In this document: positions 1 through 6,611 of the stretch, in pieces
Layout: every line of letters begins with the position of its first letter
Numbering within the stretch: the stretch's first letter is position 1
From: Chloroflexota bacterium
GTDB lineage: Bacteria; Chloroflexota; Anaerolineae; Anaerolineales; Anaerolineaceae
DNA: 9,869 nt
Assembly (NCBI GenBank): GCA_021796375.1
Contig: JAJYJF010000046.1
Coordinates: 1-9,869 of the forward strand
Direction: 5' to 3'
The notes under the pieces: generated by a model
Told to the model about the DNA's origin: nothing
Database searches by the model: none
The model's input: only the letters and a program-made list of their open reading frames with translations
Position numbers and translations under genes: made by a program

Positions 1-1887
1 ATCTGCATCCGCGCGAGACCCGGCGGCGAACAGGATCGGGCGGATGCCCGCCTTCCGGCAGGCGACGACGGCCCGGGCGGCGTCCGGCCGCGGAGGTTCG
101 TGGACCCCAACGACCCCCACAAAAATCAAATTGCGCTCAAACTCGTAGCTCGCTCCGGTGTCCCGCAGGGTGTCGTCCGGCGAAAATGGCAGATCGTGGG
201 CGCAGAAAGGGGAGCCGTTCTCGAAAAGGGCGTAATCTTCGGCCAGGGCGGGAAGGCGGTCCAGCGGGCGGAAGGCAATCCCCACCACCCGGTTTTCGCC
301 CCTGGCCAGCTGGTCACCGGCGGCCAGGCACTGCGCCGCGCGCTCGCCGGTGAGCGGCAGGATGTGGCCGGCCGCCCAGATCCGGTCGCTGGCAGCCAGA
401 AGGCTGCGCGGATCGCCTGTCGCTACGATGAAAAACGGAGATTTACGGCTCAGCAGGCTGGCGAGAGGCAGCTCGGCGGGATTCACGTGCGGGGTAAGGC
501 GGACATCATGGAGCGAGCTCTGCCTCTTGCGGTCTGTGGTGTAGGGTGCTTCCAGCAGCCTCGGGTACAGGCGGTCGAGGCGGGATTTCGAAAGGCCGAT
601 CTGGGCCGCTGCGGCTACCACCACCCCTTCCGCCGGGTCGCCCGCGGCCAGCGATTCGCCGGGCTGGCTGTCCACGCGTTGCAGCGCGGCATGGCTTGCC
701 AGAGACCCGAGGGTCAGAAGCAGGCTGTGCGCGGGCCAGGGCCGCTCGGGCGCCTCCTGACCCTCCACCAGGACCGGCCGGCCTTTTCTTAAGGGCTGGT
801 GCAGCTTCAGCCGCCTGCCATCCGCGTCGACGATGGTTACCGTCGCAAAAGTTTCCGTCAGCGGGCCGGACTGATCCGTGCAGATGTCGGTGACAAATCC
901 CAGGGTTTCAAGGGCTCTTCCGTCCCGGACGACCACCCCGCGCCGCTGAAGCGCCCGCCTGGCCGCCCGCGCGAGGACCGCGGCGACCACCGGCAGGCTG
1001 GCCGGGACCAGCGCGGCCGCCAAGGCAGACCAGCTGTGCAGGATTCCAACCGGGTTTTCGGCGTGCAGGGATCCGATCCCCAGGTCGACCGCGAAGAACC
1101 CGAGGAGCACGGCGGCGATCAGGTTGCGCAGATCGTCCAGCCGGAGGCGCAGGGGACTCTTCCGGGTCCCGTCCGACTGGCTCTGGGCGACCATCTTGCC
1201 GAGCTCCGTTTGGCGGCCGGTATGGATGACGACGGCTTCCCCCCGGCCGTGGATCACGGTCGTGCCGTAAAATACCAGGTTATAGTTCTCATGCAGCGCG
1301 GGGTCGGTTTTTCGCAGCGGCTGGGGGACTTTATCGGCCGGGAGCAGCTCTCCGGTCAGTCTTTTTTCTTCCACCCTGAGATTGGCGGAAGCGATCAACC
1401 GGGCATCGGCCGGCACAATGTCGCCGGCATTGAGCTGGATCACATCCCCGGGTACCAGCCCGGCCGGATCGAGGATCCGCACGCGGCTGCTGCGCCGGGC
1501 GCGGGCGAACCGCGGGATCGAGAAGGAGGCGGATTCTTTTTTCCTGCTCTCCTGGACGGCGAGGACCAGCCCCGGGACGACGTTCAGGCAGGCGGCGAGC
1601 AGAAGCACCAGCCCTTCCAGGATGCGGTGCAGCGCCAGGGAAGTGAACGATGCCGCCGCGATCAGGATCACCAGCGGGTTGGCTACCTGGCTCGCGACCG
1701 CGGCCCCCCAGCCGGTTTTCCTGGGGGGCAAAACCTGGTTCTCCCCGAACCGGGCGCGGCGCTGGCTTGCCTCCAGGTCCGTCAGCCCGGCTTCGGGAGA
1801 AACCTGCAGCAGATCGCACACCTCGAGGTGGTTGAGCGCATGCCAGGCGATCGTTTCCGAGGATCCTGCGTCCCGCGGGTTTTCCAT
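1..1887 (-). CDS. P-type ATPase-like membrane protein with degenerate catalytic motifs (3' end outside window)
   Basis: The frame is open for 629 codons from ATG 1887 and runs off the left edge. The fold order is that of P2-type cation ATPases (SERCA/PMR1 type). It has an N-terminal WHAL...GLT cation-ATPase N domain (residues 15-60), M1-M2 (about 61-100), an actuator domain with VPGDV, AGDIVPADARL and TGEL (178-181), M3-M4 (about 255-310), then the P and N domains. Motif spacing matches SERCA closely, but the motifs themselves differ. PEGLP is P295-ASLP. DKTGT is D338-QSGP, with the acceptor Asp kept but Lys and the last Thr lost. KGA is A489-T-G. DPPR is E597-PPR. TGD is A621-A-G. Family knowledge says these residues serve phosphorylation, nucleotide binding, Mg binding and ion ligation, so classical pump activity is doubtful. 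There is no frameshift or stop, so it is called as a gene. It follows the FTR1 gene after 17 nt, probably in one operon. Transport substrate unknown. Confidence 0.85.
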   Translation of the reverse strand, partial: MENPRDAGSSETIAWHALNHLEVCDLLQVSPEAGLTDLEASQRRARFGENQVLPPRKTGWGAAVASQVANPLVILIAAASFTSLALHRILEGLVLLLAACLNVVPGLVLAVQESRKKESASFSIPRFARARRSSRVRILDPAGLVPGDVIQLNAGDIVPADARLIASANLRVEEKRLTGELLPADKVPQPLRKTDPALHENYNLVFYGTTVIHGRGEAVVIHTGRQTELGKMVAQSQSDGTRKSPLRLRLDDLRNLIAAVLLGFFAVDLGIGSLHAENPVGILHSWSALAAALVPASLPVVAAVLARAARRALQRRGVVVRDGRALETLGFVTDICTDQSGPLTETFATVTIVDADGRRLKLHQPLRKGRPVLVEGQEAPERPWPAHSLLLTLGSLASHAALQRVDSQPGESLAAGDPAEGVVVAAAAQIGLSKSRLDRLYPRLLEAPYTTDRKRQSSLHDVRLTPHVNPAELPLASLLSRKSPFFIVATGDPRSLLAASDRIWAAGHILPLTGERAAQCLAAGDQLARGENRVVGIAFRPLDRLPALAEDYALFENGSPFCAHDLPFSPDDTLRDTGASYEFERNLIFVGVVGVHEPPRPDAARAVVACRKAGIRPILFAAGSRADAD

Positions 1888-1904
1888 CGGCGAACCCAGC
1901 CTGC

Positions 1905-2738
1905 TCAGGCGGATTTTACGCCGGCCGGCCGCCGGGTCCCCGGGAGGAGGGCGGTCCGGGAGAGGAGCCAGACCAGCAGCAAGTAACCGACGTAGGCGAC
2001 CACCTCCGTGAGGGAGGGGCTGCTGTTATAGCCGAACAACGCCCCCCCGAGCTGGCCGAGGAAGGACTGGTCGCTCAGGAGAAAGCCGACATTCCAGAGA
2101 TGGGGGATACCGGCTGCCAGCCAGCCGGCTTCGATGAACTCGTGCATCCCGCGCGAGACCATGCCGGCAGCAATCAACAACAACAGCAGGTTGGTGAGCT
2201 GGAAAAAACGCCGCAGGTTCAGCTTGCGGGTCGAGCTGAATATCAGCCAGCCCCCCAGGGCGGCCAGCAGCAGCCCGATCACCGTCCCGGCGCCGGTGGA
2301 AATCCTGGCTATCCCAAGGCCGGCGGCGAAGACGAAGAACACCAGCTCGGCGCCCTCGCGGAGGACGGAGAGGAACGCCAGGGAGAACACGGCTCTGCGG
2401 CTGGCGCTCGAGACCGCCTGCCGGATCCCAATCTCAAGATCCATCTGCCGGCTGCGCGCCTGGCGGCCCATCCACAATACCATCCAGGTAAGGAGGACGG
2501 CGGCAAACACCATGCTCAGCCCTTCAAAGGCATTTTCGCCTTTGCCAGAGAACCCTGCCCCGGCCAGGTTCAAACCGATGCCGATGGCCAGACTGATCCC
2601 CGCCGCCGATAGCACGCCCATCCAAACCGATGATGAGTAATCCCGGTGGCCGGTTTTTTCCAGCGTGCCCAACACGATCCCGATAATCAGGGCAGCTTCC
2701 AGACCTTCCCGCAGTGAGATGAGTAAGCTGAGGAGCAA
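1905..2738 (-). CDS. FTR1 family iron permease
   Basis: This is a 277-aa polytopic membrane protein of the FTR1/EfeU family, which imports iron across the cytoplasmic membrane. The two family signatures REGLE (residues 10-14) and REGAE (127-131) are both intact, with acidic residues in membrane helices as expected for iron ligation. About seven hydrophobic segments follow, and the length is normal for bacterial FTR1. The chosen start is TTG 2738, which gives the usual short N-terminus just before the first REGLE helix and has an AAAGGA Shine-Dalgarno 10 nt upstream. A GTG at 2807 is in frame but lies at the predicted transcription start, so it would need leaderless translation. No EfeO/EfeB or multicopper oxidase partner is in the window; the only partner is the downstream degenerate P-type ATPase. 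The ferric/ferrous substrate is inferred from family; another metal cannot be excluded. Confidence 0.9.
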   Translation of the reverse strand: MLLSLLISLREGLEAALIIGIVLGTLEKTGHRDYSSSVWMGVLSAAGISLAIGIGLNLAGAGFSGKGENAFEGLSMVFAAVLLTWMVLWMGRQARSRQMDLEIGIRQAVSSASRRAVFSLAFLSVLREGAELVFFVFAAGLGIARISTGAGTVIGLLLAALGGWLIFSSTRKLNLRRFFQLTNLLLLLIAAGMVSRGMHEFIEAGWLAAGIPHLWNVGFLLSDQSFLGQLGGALFGYNSSPSLTEVVAYVGYLLLVWLLSRTALLPGTRRPAGVKSA

Positions 2739-2754
2739 AGATTTTTTGTCCTTT
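2736..2754 (-). promoter_or_regulatory. Ribosome binding site that selects a TTG start for the FTR1 gene
   Basis: AAAGGA at 2754-2749 precedes TTG 2738-2736 by 10 nt. This places the start directly before the conserved SLLISLREGLE helix, as is usual in the family. The longer GTG start at 2807 lacks room for any leader after the promoter. Confidence 0.6.
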
Positions 2755-2812
2755 CGGGTTGTGATGTGAGGCCAGAAACGCGACTGACCCTGAGCGCCGT
2801 TTAGCACCCATA

Positions 2813-2840
2813 ATTATACAAAGTAAACCCTAATTGTCAA
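2813..2840 (-). promoter_or_regulatory. Consensus sigma-70 promoter of the FTR1/ATPase-like operon
   Basis: The minus strand reads TTGACA (2840-2835), a 16-nt spacer, then TATAAT (2818-2813). Both hexamers are perfect. The expected transcription start is near 2806, giving a leader of roughly 68 nt before the TTG start. The spacer and flanks are AT-rich against a GC-rich background and contain a loose AATTA...TAATT dyad around the spacer. No convincing Fur or DtxR box was recognised, so regulator binding is open. Confidence 0.8.
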
Positions 2841-2842
2841 TA

Positions 2843-2908
2843 AACTAGAGAAAAAGTATAAATATCGAGCCCGCCAGCCGGTCTACGAGGTTCGAGCCCG
2901 CTGGTGGG
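2843..2908 (-). terminator. Probable intrinsic terminator after the amidohydrolase gene
   Basis: Read on minus, CCCACCAGC (2908-2900) pairs with GCTGGCGGG (2878-2870). This gives a 9-bp stem with one mismatch and a 21-nt loop. It is followed by an AT-rich, T-containing run (2865-2843, including a TTTTT stretch). It begins two bases after the amidohydrolase stop and separates that operon from the strong FTR1 promoter. The T tract does not follow the stem immediately, so efficiency is uncertain. Confidence 0.5.
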
Positions 2909-2918
2909 TCTATGAGAG
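2865..2918. repeat. Diverged 27-bp tandem duplication spanning the amidohydrolase stop codon
   Basis: Two units of period 27 (2865-2891 and 2892-2918) share TCGAGCCCGC at the left and GGTCTA then GAG at the right, differing mainly in five central bases. Unit 2 contains the amidohydrolase stop (TAG on minus at 2912-2910), and unit 1 contains a second in-frame TAG copy. The changed central bases are what let the two copies pair with each other in the terminator-like hairpin. Confidence 0.7.
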
Positions 2919-4520
2919 GGCGTCGGAACGCCAGGCGAATGCTCCGCCGGTCACCGTACCGAGGACGGCTGCCGACAGGATTTCCATGGGATGGATCGTG
3001 AAAATATCCCGGGCGAGAATCGTCATATCCGCGAGCATCCCCGCGGAGATCCTCCCGAGCCGGTCTTCCAGGTGCGCGGCGTAGGCAGGGCCAGCGGTGT
3101 AGCCGCGCACGGCCTGATCTACGCTCAGGCGCTGCTCCGCATACCAGCCCGCCTCTCCCGGGCTGCCGTCCGCCCTCCGCCGAGTGACTGCCGCGTGGAT
3201 GCCGGCCAGCGGATCGAGGGTCTCCACCGGGCAATCGGACCCCAGGGCGAGGACGGCGCCGCCTTCCAGCTGGGTTTTCAGGGCATAGCTGCCCGCCGCG
3301 CGCGATCCCCAATAACGGTCCGCGATGTACATATCCGAGGTCGCGTGGATGGGCTGCATGGAGGCGATGATCCCGAGCTCTGCCAGCCGGCCGTAATCCT
3401 GAGGGGACAGCAGCTGCACGTGCTCGATGCGGTTGCGCAGCCCGGTTGGCCCGAGCTCCCGGGCAACCTGGGCGTAGATATTGAGAACCTCACGGTTTGC
3501 CCGGTCGCCGATGGCGTGGATGTTGGTCGCAAGCCCGCCGCGGTTCGCGCGCAGCACGGCATCCCGCAGGACCTCCACCGGCGCTGTCGAGATGCCGGAA
3601 TTGCCGGGGTCCGCGTCGTAATCGGTGAGCATCCAGGCGGTGCGCGGGCCGAGGGCGCCGTCGGCAAACATCTTCACCCCGCCGATTCGCAGCCAGTCAT
3701 CCCCCAGGCCGGTTCTCACGCCGAGCTTGAGCGCGGCGTCCAGGTTTTCCAGGGGGATGCTCTTGACGACCCGCAGGCTGAGCTCGCCGCCGGCATGCAG
3801 CAGCTGAAAGGCCTGCAACGCGGCCGCCCCGTCCATGCAGTGGACCCCCGTCAGGCCGTGGCGGTGGGCTACCGACTGCCCGTGCAGCATCGCCCTGGCG
3901 ATTTCCTCCGGTCCAGGCTCGGGAATCACGCGTTTGACCAGCGGGACCGCGCTTTCCAGCAGGATCCCGGTCGGCGCCCCGCTCGAATCGCGCAGGATCT
4001 TGCCGCTCGGAGGGTCGGGTGTGCCGGCGCCGATGCCGGCCAGCTGCATCGCGCGCGAGTTAACCCAGACGGCGTGCTTGCTCTTCGCGTCCAGGGCGAC
4101 CGGGTTGGCCGGGGCGACGCGGTCCAGGTCGCCCGCTGACGGGTAAGCGCCCCCCCAGACGTTGTGGTTCCAACCCGTGCCGGTCACCCACCGCCCGGGA
4201 GGCAGGCTCGCGGCATGTTTTTTCACCGCCGCCAGCGCCTGGTCCAGGGTTTCAGTCTCGGCGTTCACCTGCTGCAAGCCCATCGAAAACCACTCGAAGT
4301 GCAGGTGAGCGTCAGTGAGGCCGGGGATCACGCAGGCGCCCTTCAGATCCACCATATTTTCAGGCGGGCAGTTGGGGAGGCAGGCGCGCGCGTCCGCGTC
4401 GGCGCCGCAGTAGACGATCCTGCCCGCCTGGACCGCCACGGCTGAAACGAGCGGCTGGGAAGGATCCAGCGTGTATATTCTGCCATTGTAGAGGATGAGG
4501 TCGCCGCGGTTTGAGTCCAT
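2910..4520 (-). CDS. YtcJ-like metal-dependent amidohydrolase (Amidohydro_3 family)
   Basis: This is a 536-aa predicted cytoplasmic hydrolase of the amidohydrolase superfamily, YtcJ/AepA-like branch. It starts with the usual small beta-sandwich portion (residues 5-60, LILYNGRIYTLD), followed by the metal-binding HxH in DAHLHF (H72, H74). Further family motifs are GGVKMFADGALGP (K283), NIHAIGDRAN (H335), RIEHVQ (H367) and ALGSDCPVE (D429, the catalytic/metal Asp), closing with the sandwich segment (LADMTILARD). All expected metal ligands are present, so it should be active; family substrates are varied cyclic amides or N-acyl compounds and the substrate here is unknown. ATG 4520 has a GAGAG ribosome site and lies 7 nt after the helicase-loader stop, suggesting co-transcription. 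A longer in-frame start at 4712 would run inside the loader gene and is rejected. Its presence in a replication operon looks incidental. Confidence 0.92.
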   Translation of the reverse strand: MDSNRGDLILYNGRIYTLDPSQPLVSAVAVQAGRIVYCGADADARACLPNCPPENMVDLKGACVIPGLTDAHLHFEWFSMGLQQVNAETETLDQALAAVKKHAASLPPGRWVTGTGWNHNVWGGAYPSAGDLDRVAPANPVALDAKSKHAVWVNSRAMQLAGIGAGTPDPPSGKILRDSSGAPTGILLESAVPLVKRVIPEPGPEEIARAMLHGQSVAHRHGLTGVHCMDGAAALQAFQLLHAGGELSLRVVKSIPLENLDAALKLGVRTGLGDDWLRIGGVKMFADGALGPRTAWMLTDYDADPGNSGISTAPVEVLRDAVLRANRGGLATNIHAIGDRANREVLNIYAQVARELGPTGLRNRIEHVQLLSPQDYGRLAELGIIASMQPIHATSDMYIADRYWGSRAAGSYALKTQLEGGAVLALGSDCPVETLDPLAGIHAAVTRRRADGSPGEAGWYAEQRLSVDQAVRGYTAGPAYAAHLEDRLGRISAGMLADMTILARDIFTIHPMEILSAAVLGTVTGGAFAWRSDALS

Positions 4521-4527
4521 GCGTCTC

Positions 4528-5958
4528 TCAGCGATTTCCCCGCGGGACGCGAGCGGGCTTTTTCTCCGGCGTGCCCCGGTACGGGCCTTTAAAGAATGGG
4601 GAGGTGATCCCGCACACCCGGCAGATGCGCGTATCCAGCATCCGGCTGCGCAGGCGCGGGTCGAGGCTATCCAATTTATCCGCGGTCGTGATGACGGTCG
4701 GCAGCTCGGCATTGTAGCGGTAGTTGAGGATCTGGGACAGCTTTTCTTTGGCCCAGGGGGTGGCGGACTGGGTGCTCAGGTCATCCAGGATCAGCAGCTG
4801 GGTGGATCGAACCTCTTCGAAGATCTTGTCATAGCTGGTATTTGAATTGGGGCTGAACGTAGCCCGCAGGTGATCCAGCAGGTCGGGAACCACCACGAAG
4901 AACGGCGGGAAGCCCAGGCCCGCGCGGTAATTACCGATGGCCGCCGCCAGGTGGGTTTTCCCGCTGCCGAATCCCCCGGTCAGCACCAACCAGCCGGTGG
5001 GGTGCTCGGCGTACTGCTGGGCGGCCTTGAAAGCGGTTTCCAGGGACTGCGTTTCCTCGCGTTTGAGCCCTTCGGCCTGGCGCAGGTTGAAGTTGCTGAA
5101 CGTCTGCTGGACGTGCAGACCCAGGGAAGAGAGCTCGTGGTGCCCGGTGTCGTCGGCCGGGTTGCGGAAATCGGGTGCGACGATCTTGCACACCGTGACC
5201 AGCTCCGGGTCCTGGATCCGGGAGCGCAGGCGCGGTTCGATTTCGTCCAGCGACTGGTTGGTGGTGATCAGGGTAGCCCGGCGGTTGATATAGCGGTAGT
5301 TGAGGATCTGGAACAGCTTCTCCTGGGCCCAGGCGGTGGCATTCTGCGTGCCGAAATCGTCCAGAACGAGCAGCTCGGCATCGCGGATCTCCTCAAAGCG
5401 CTCTTCGTAGCTGGTTTCTGTGCTTCCATAAGAAAAGCGCAGCCAATCCAGCAGGTCGGGGGCGGTGATGAAGAGGGTCGGCACGCCGAGCTCGACGGCG
5501 CGGTTGGCGGCGGCCGCCGCCAGGTGGGTTTTCCCGCAGCCGAAATCGCCCATCAGCAGCAGCCAGCCGTTCAATTGAGAAGCGAACTGCTGGGCCGAAT
5601 TGAAGGCTCGCTCGAGGGAAGCGGCCTGCTGCTCGCCCAGCCCGACCCGGCCGCGCGGCTTGAAAGTTTCAAAGGTGAGGTTTTGCAGGGCTTCCAGGTT
5701 GCTGAGCATGAACAGCCGCTGGTGAACCAGGCGGCTGACCTCGGCCTGCCGGCAGGTGCAGATGATCACTTTGCCGAAGTCCGGGTGGTCGATGGGCAGG
5801 TCCTGGCGCAGGTAGCCCAACCCTCCGCACAGCGGGCAGTTGGGGTCGCCCGGCAAATCGGCCCGGGCAGGCCCCCGGTCAGTGCTCGATGAAGTCGGCG
5901 TATTTGCCTTCGATGTATCGGCGGCGATCTTCCGAAGAGTCTCTTCGATTCGCGTCAT
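4528..5958 (-). CDS. Tandem double-AAA+ DnaC/DnaI-type helicase loader
   Basis: This is a 476-aa cytoplasmic ATPase with an N-terminal zinc ribbon (C41-x2-C44 and C67-x-C69), the hallmark arrangement of DnaC/DnaI loaders, then two consecutive AAA+ modules. Module 1 (about 92-262) has Walker A GDFGCGKT (K143), Walker B LLVLDD (D200, D201), sensor-1 TTN (N234) and RLRSR (from R243). Module 2 (about 284-454) has GGFGSGKT (K334), LLILDD (D392, D393) and RLRSR, but TTA where sensor-1 Asn should be. The two Walker lysines are 191 residues apart. Typical loaders have one module and 250-310 aa, so this is an internal duplication. The likely role is to load the DnaB helicase encoded two genes upstream. 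ATG 5958 is chosen because AGGAGGAAGG precedes it and the zinc ribbon follows; upstream in-frame sequence is dnaD coding region. It overlaps dnaD by 80 nt. Confidence 0.9.
   Translation of the reverse strand: MTRIEETLRKIAADTSKANTPTSSSTDRGPARADLPGDPNCPLCGGLGYLRQDLPIDHPDFGKVIICTCRQAEVSRLVHQRLFMLSNLEALQNLTFETFKPRGRVGLGEQQAASLERAFNSAQQFASQLNGWLLLMGDFGCGKTHLAAAAANRAVELGVPTLFITAPDLLDWLRFSYGSTETSYEERFEEIRDAELLVLDDFGTQNATAWAQEKLFQILNYRYINRRATLITTNQSLDEIEPRLRSRIQDPELVTVCKIVAPDFRNPADDTGHHELSSLGLHVQQTFSNFNLRQAEGLKREETQSLETAFKAAQQYAEHPTGWLVLTGGFGSGKTHLAAAIGNYRAGLGFPPFFVVVPDLLDHLRATFSPNSNTSYDKIFEEVRSTQLLILDDLSTQSATPWAKEKLSQILNYRYNAELPTVITTADKLDSLDPRLRSRMLDTRICRVCGITSPFFKGPYRGTPEKKPARVPRGNR
4597..5685 (-). 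repeat. Internal gene duplication encoding the two AAA+ modules
   Basis: Segments 5685-5173 and 5109-4597 encode homologous modules. DNA similarity is still visible: the Walker A region at about 5515-5546 and 4941-4972 is near-identical (both contain ccgccaggtgggttttcccg on plus), and tagcggtagttgaggatctg occurs near 5290 and 4717. The offset at Walker A is 573 bp (191 codons). Confidence 0.8.
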
Positions 5959-6595
5959 CGCGTCCTTCCTCCTGCCAGGAGCGCAAGATAGCTTCCACAT
6001 AGCGCCAGCGGCGGATGTTATTTTCAACGGCGATGCGCAGCGCATCCTCGATCCAGGCGGCTGGATAGGTGGCTTCCGCATCGCGCAGGGTTTCGGCAAT
6101 CATGGGCGTCAGCGGCCCGATGTGTTCTTCGTACAGCCGGAAGATGTTGGGCGTCTCCAGGTTGATCGCGATCGGGGGTCGGTTCTGGTCCTCCGGGCGC
6201 CAGTCGCCGTTGCGCAGTGCCTGGACGGCCGCCCTTCCGCGCGCGGAGTTCAGGAAATACAGCGTCTCCGCGTTCTCCGCATAACGGACTTCGGCTTTGA
6301 GCAGCGTTCCGCGCAGAACGGCCCGCTCGAGCGCATCCTCCAGCGCCGGCTCAGCCTGGCTCTCGTCGGAGGCCAGCCCGGCCATCAGGTCGCTGTCCGA
6401 GGCAAAATCGGATCGCTTCAAAAAGCGGAAATTCCCCTCCAGCCGGTCGAGAAACCAGATGGCGTAGAGGGTCACTTTCATCTCCCCCAGGTGGTCGATC
6501 ACGGGGAGCAGGCTGGTGAAAAATGGGGCAGGGACCGGGGTGAGACGAACCTTCCCGGAAGGGAAACCTGCGAACGGTGGGGTGGGTCTGGGCAT
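5879..6595 (-). CDS. DnaD-domain replication initiation protein
   Basis: This is a 238-aa protein with a C-terminal DnaD/DnaB2-type domain (residues about 149-210). It carries NIFRLYEEHIGPLTPMI, then WIEDALRIAVENN, then RWRYVEAILRSW, matching the family pattern of YE...IG..L and W.Y...IL..W. The N-terminal part (20-125) is compatible with a winged-helix oligomerisation region but is not diagnostic. DnaD proteins in Firmicutes help remodel origins and recruit helicase and loader; here the gene sits between dnaB and the loader gene, which supports a primosome role. ATG 6595 follows the dnaB stop by 16 nt and has a GGAG 8 nt upstream. The C-terminus is arginine- and acid-rich, and its last 26 codons share DNA with the loader start. 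The exact partner contacts are inferred. Confidence 0.85.
   Translation of the reverse strand: MPRPTPPFAGFPSGKVRLTPVPAPFFTSLLPVIDHLGEMKVTLYAIWFLDRLEGNFRFLKRSDFASDSDLMAGLASDESQAEPALEDALERAVLRGTLLKAEVRYAENAETLYFLNSARGRAAVQALRNGDWRPEDQNRPPIAINLETPNIFRLYEEHIGPLTPMIAETLRDAEATYPAAWIEDALRIAVENNIRRWRYVEAILRSWQEEGRDDANRRDSSEDRRRYIEGKYADFIEH
5964..5973 (-). promoter_or_regulatory. Strong ribosome binding site for the helicase-loader gene inside dnaD
   Basis: AGGAGGAAGG lies 5 nt before ATG 5958 and within the DnaD coding frame, where it encodes part of QEEGRDD. It decides the loader start and allows independent or coupled translation in the 80-nt overlap. Confidence 0.75.
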
Positions 6596-6611
6596 CGATC
6601 AAGCTCCGGCA

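Noticed and set aside
1..1887. Sequencing-error explanation for the degenerate ATPase motifs
   Set aside because: Six separate motifs are changed by clean substitutions with no shift of frame and with conserved spacing; random errors would not target motifs and keep the frame.
799..1986. Long plus-strand open frame opposite the ATPase-like gene
   Set aside because: It is rich in Gly/Gln/Arg/Pro and lacks any recognisable domain, while the minus strand gives continuous homology to P-type ATPases. It is a GC-driven antisense shadow.
2808..2845. Possible Fur or DtxR/MntR box at the FTR1 promoter
   Set aside because: Only a loose AATTA...TAATT dyad and a single TTAGG half-site are present; neither matches a known metal-regulator consensus convincingly.
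2845..3312. Minus-strand open frame ending in a repeated PPAGSN/DRLAGS-type tail
   Set aside because: It is out of frame with the amidohydrolase and exists because the 27-bp tandem repeat keeps that frame open; no domain support.
4521..4712. 64-residue N-terminal extension of the amidohydrolase
   Set aside because: It would lie inside the helicase-loader coding sequence and has Arg/Ala/Ser-rich sequence without family similarity; ATG 4520 fits the family start.
5959..6099. 47-residue N-terminal extension of the helicase loader
   Set aside because: It is out-of-frame DnaD coding sequence, and the strong ribosome site is at ATG 5958.
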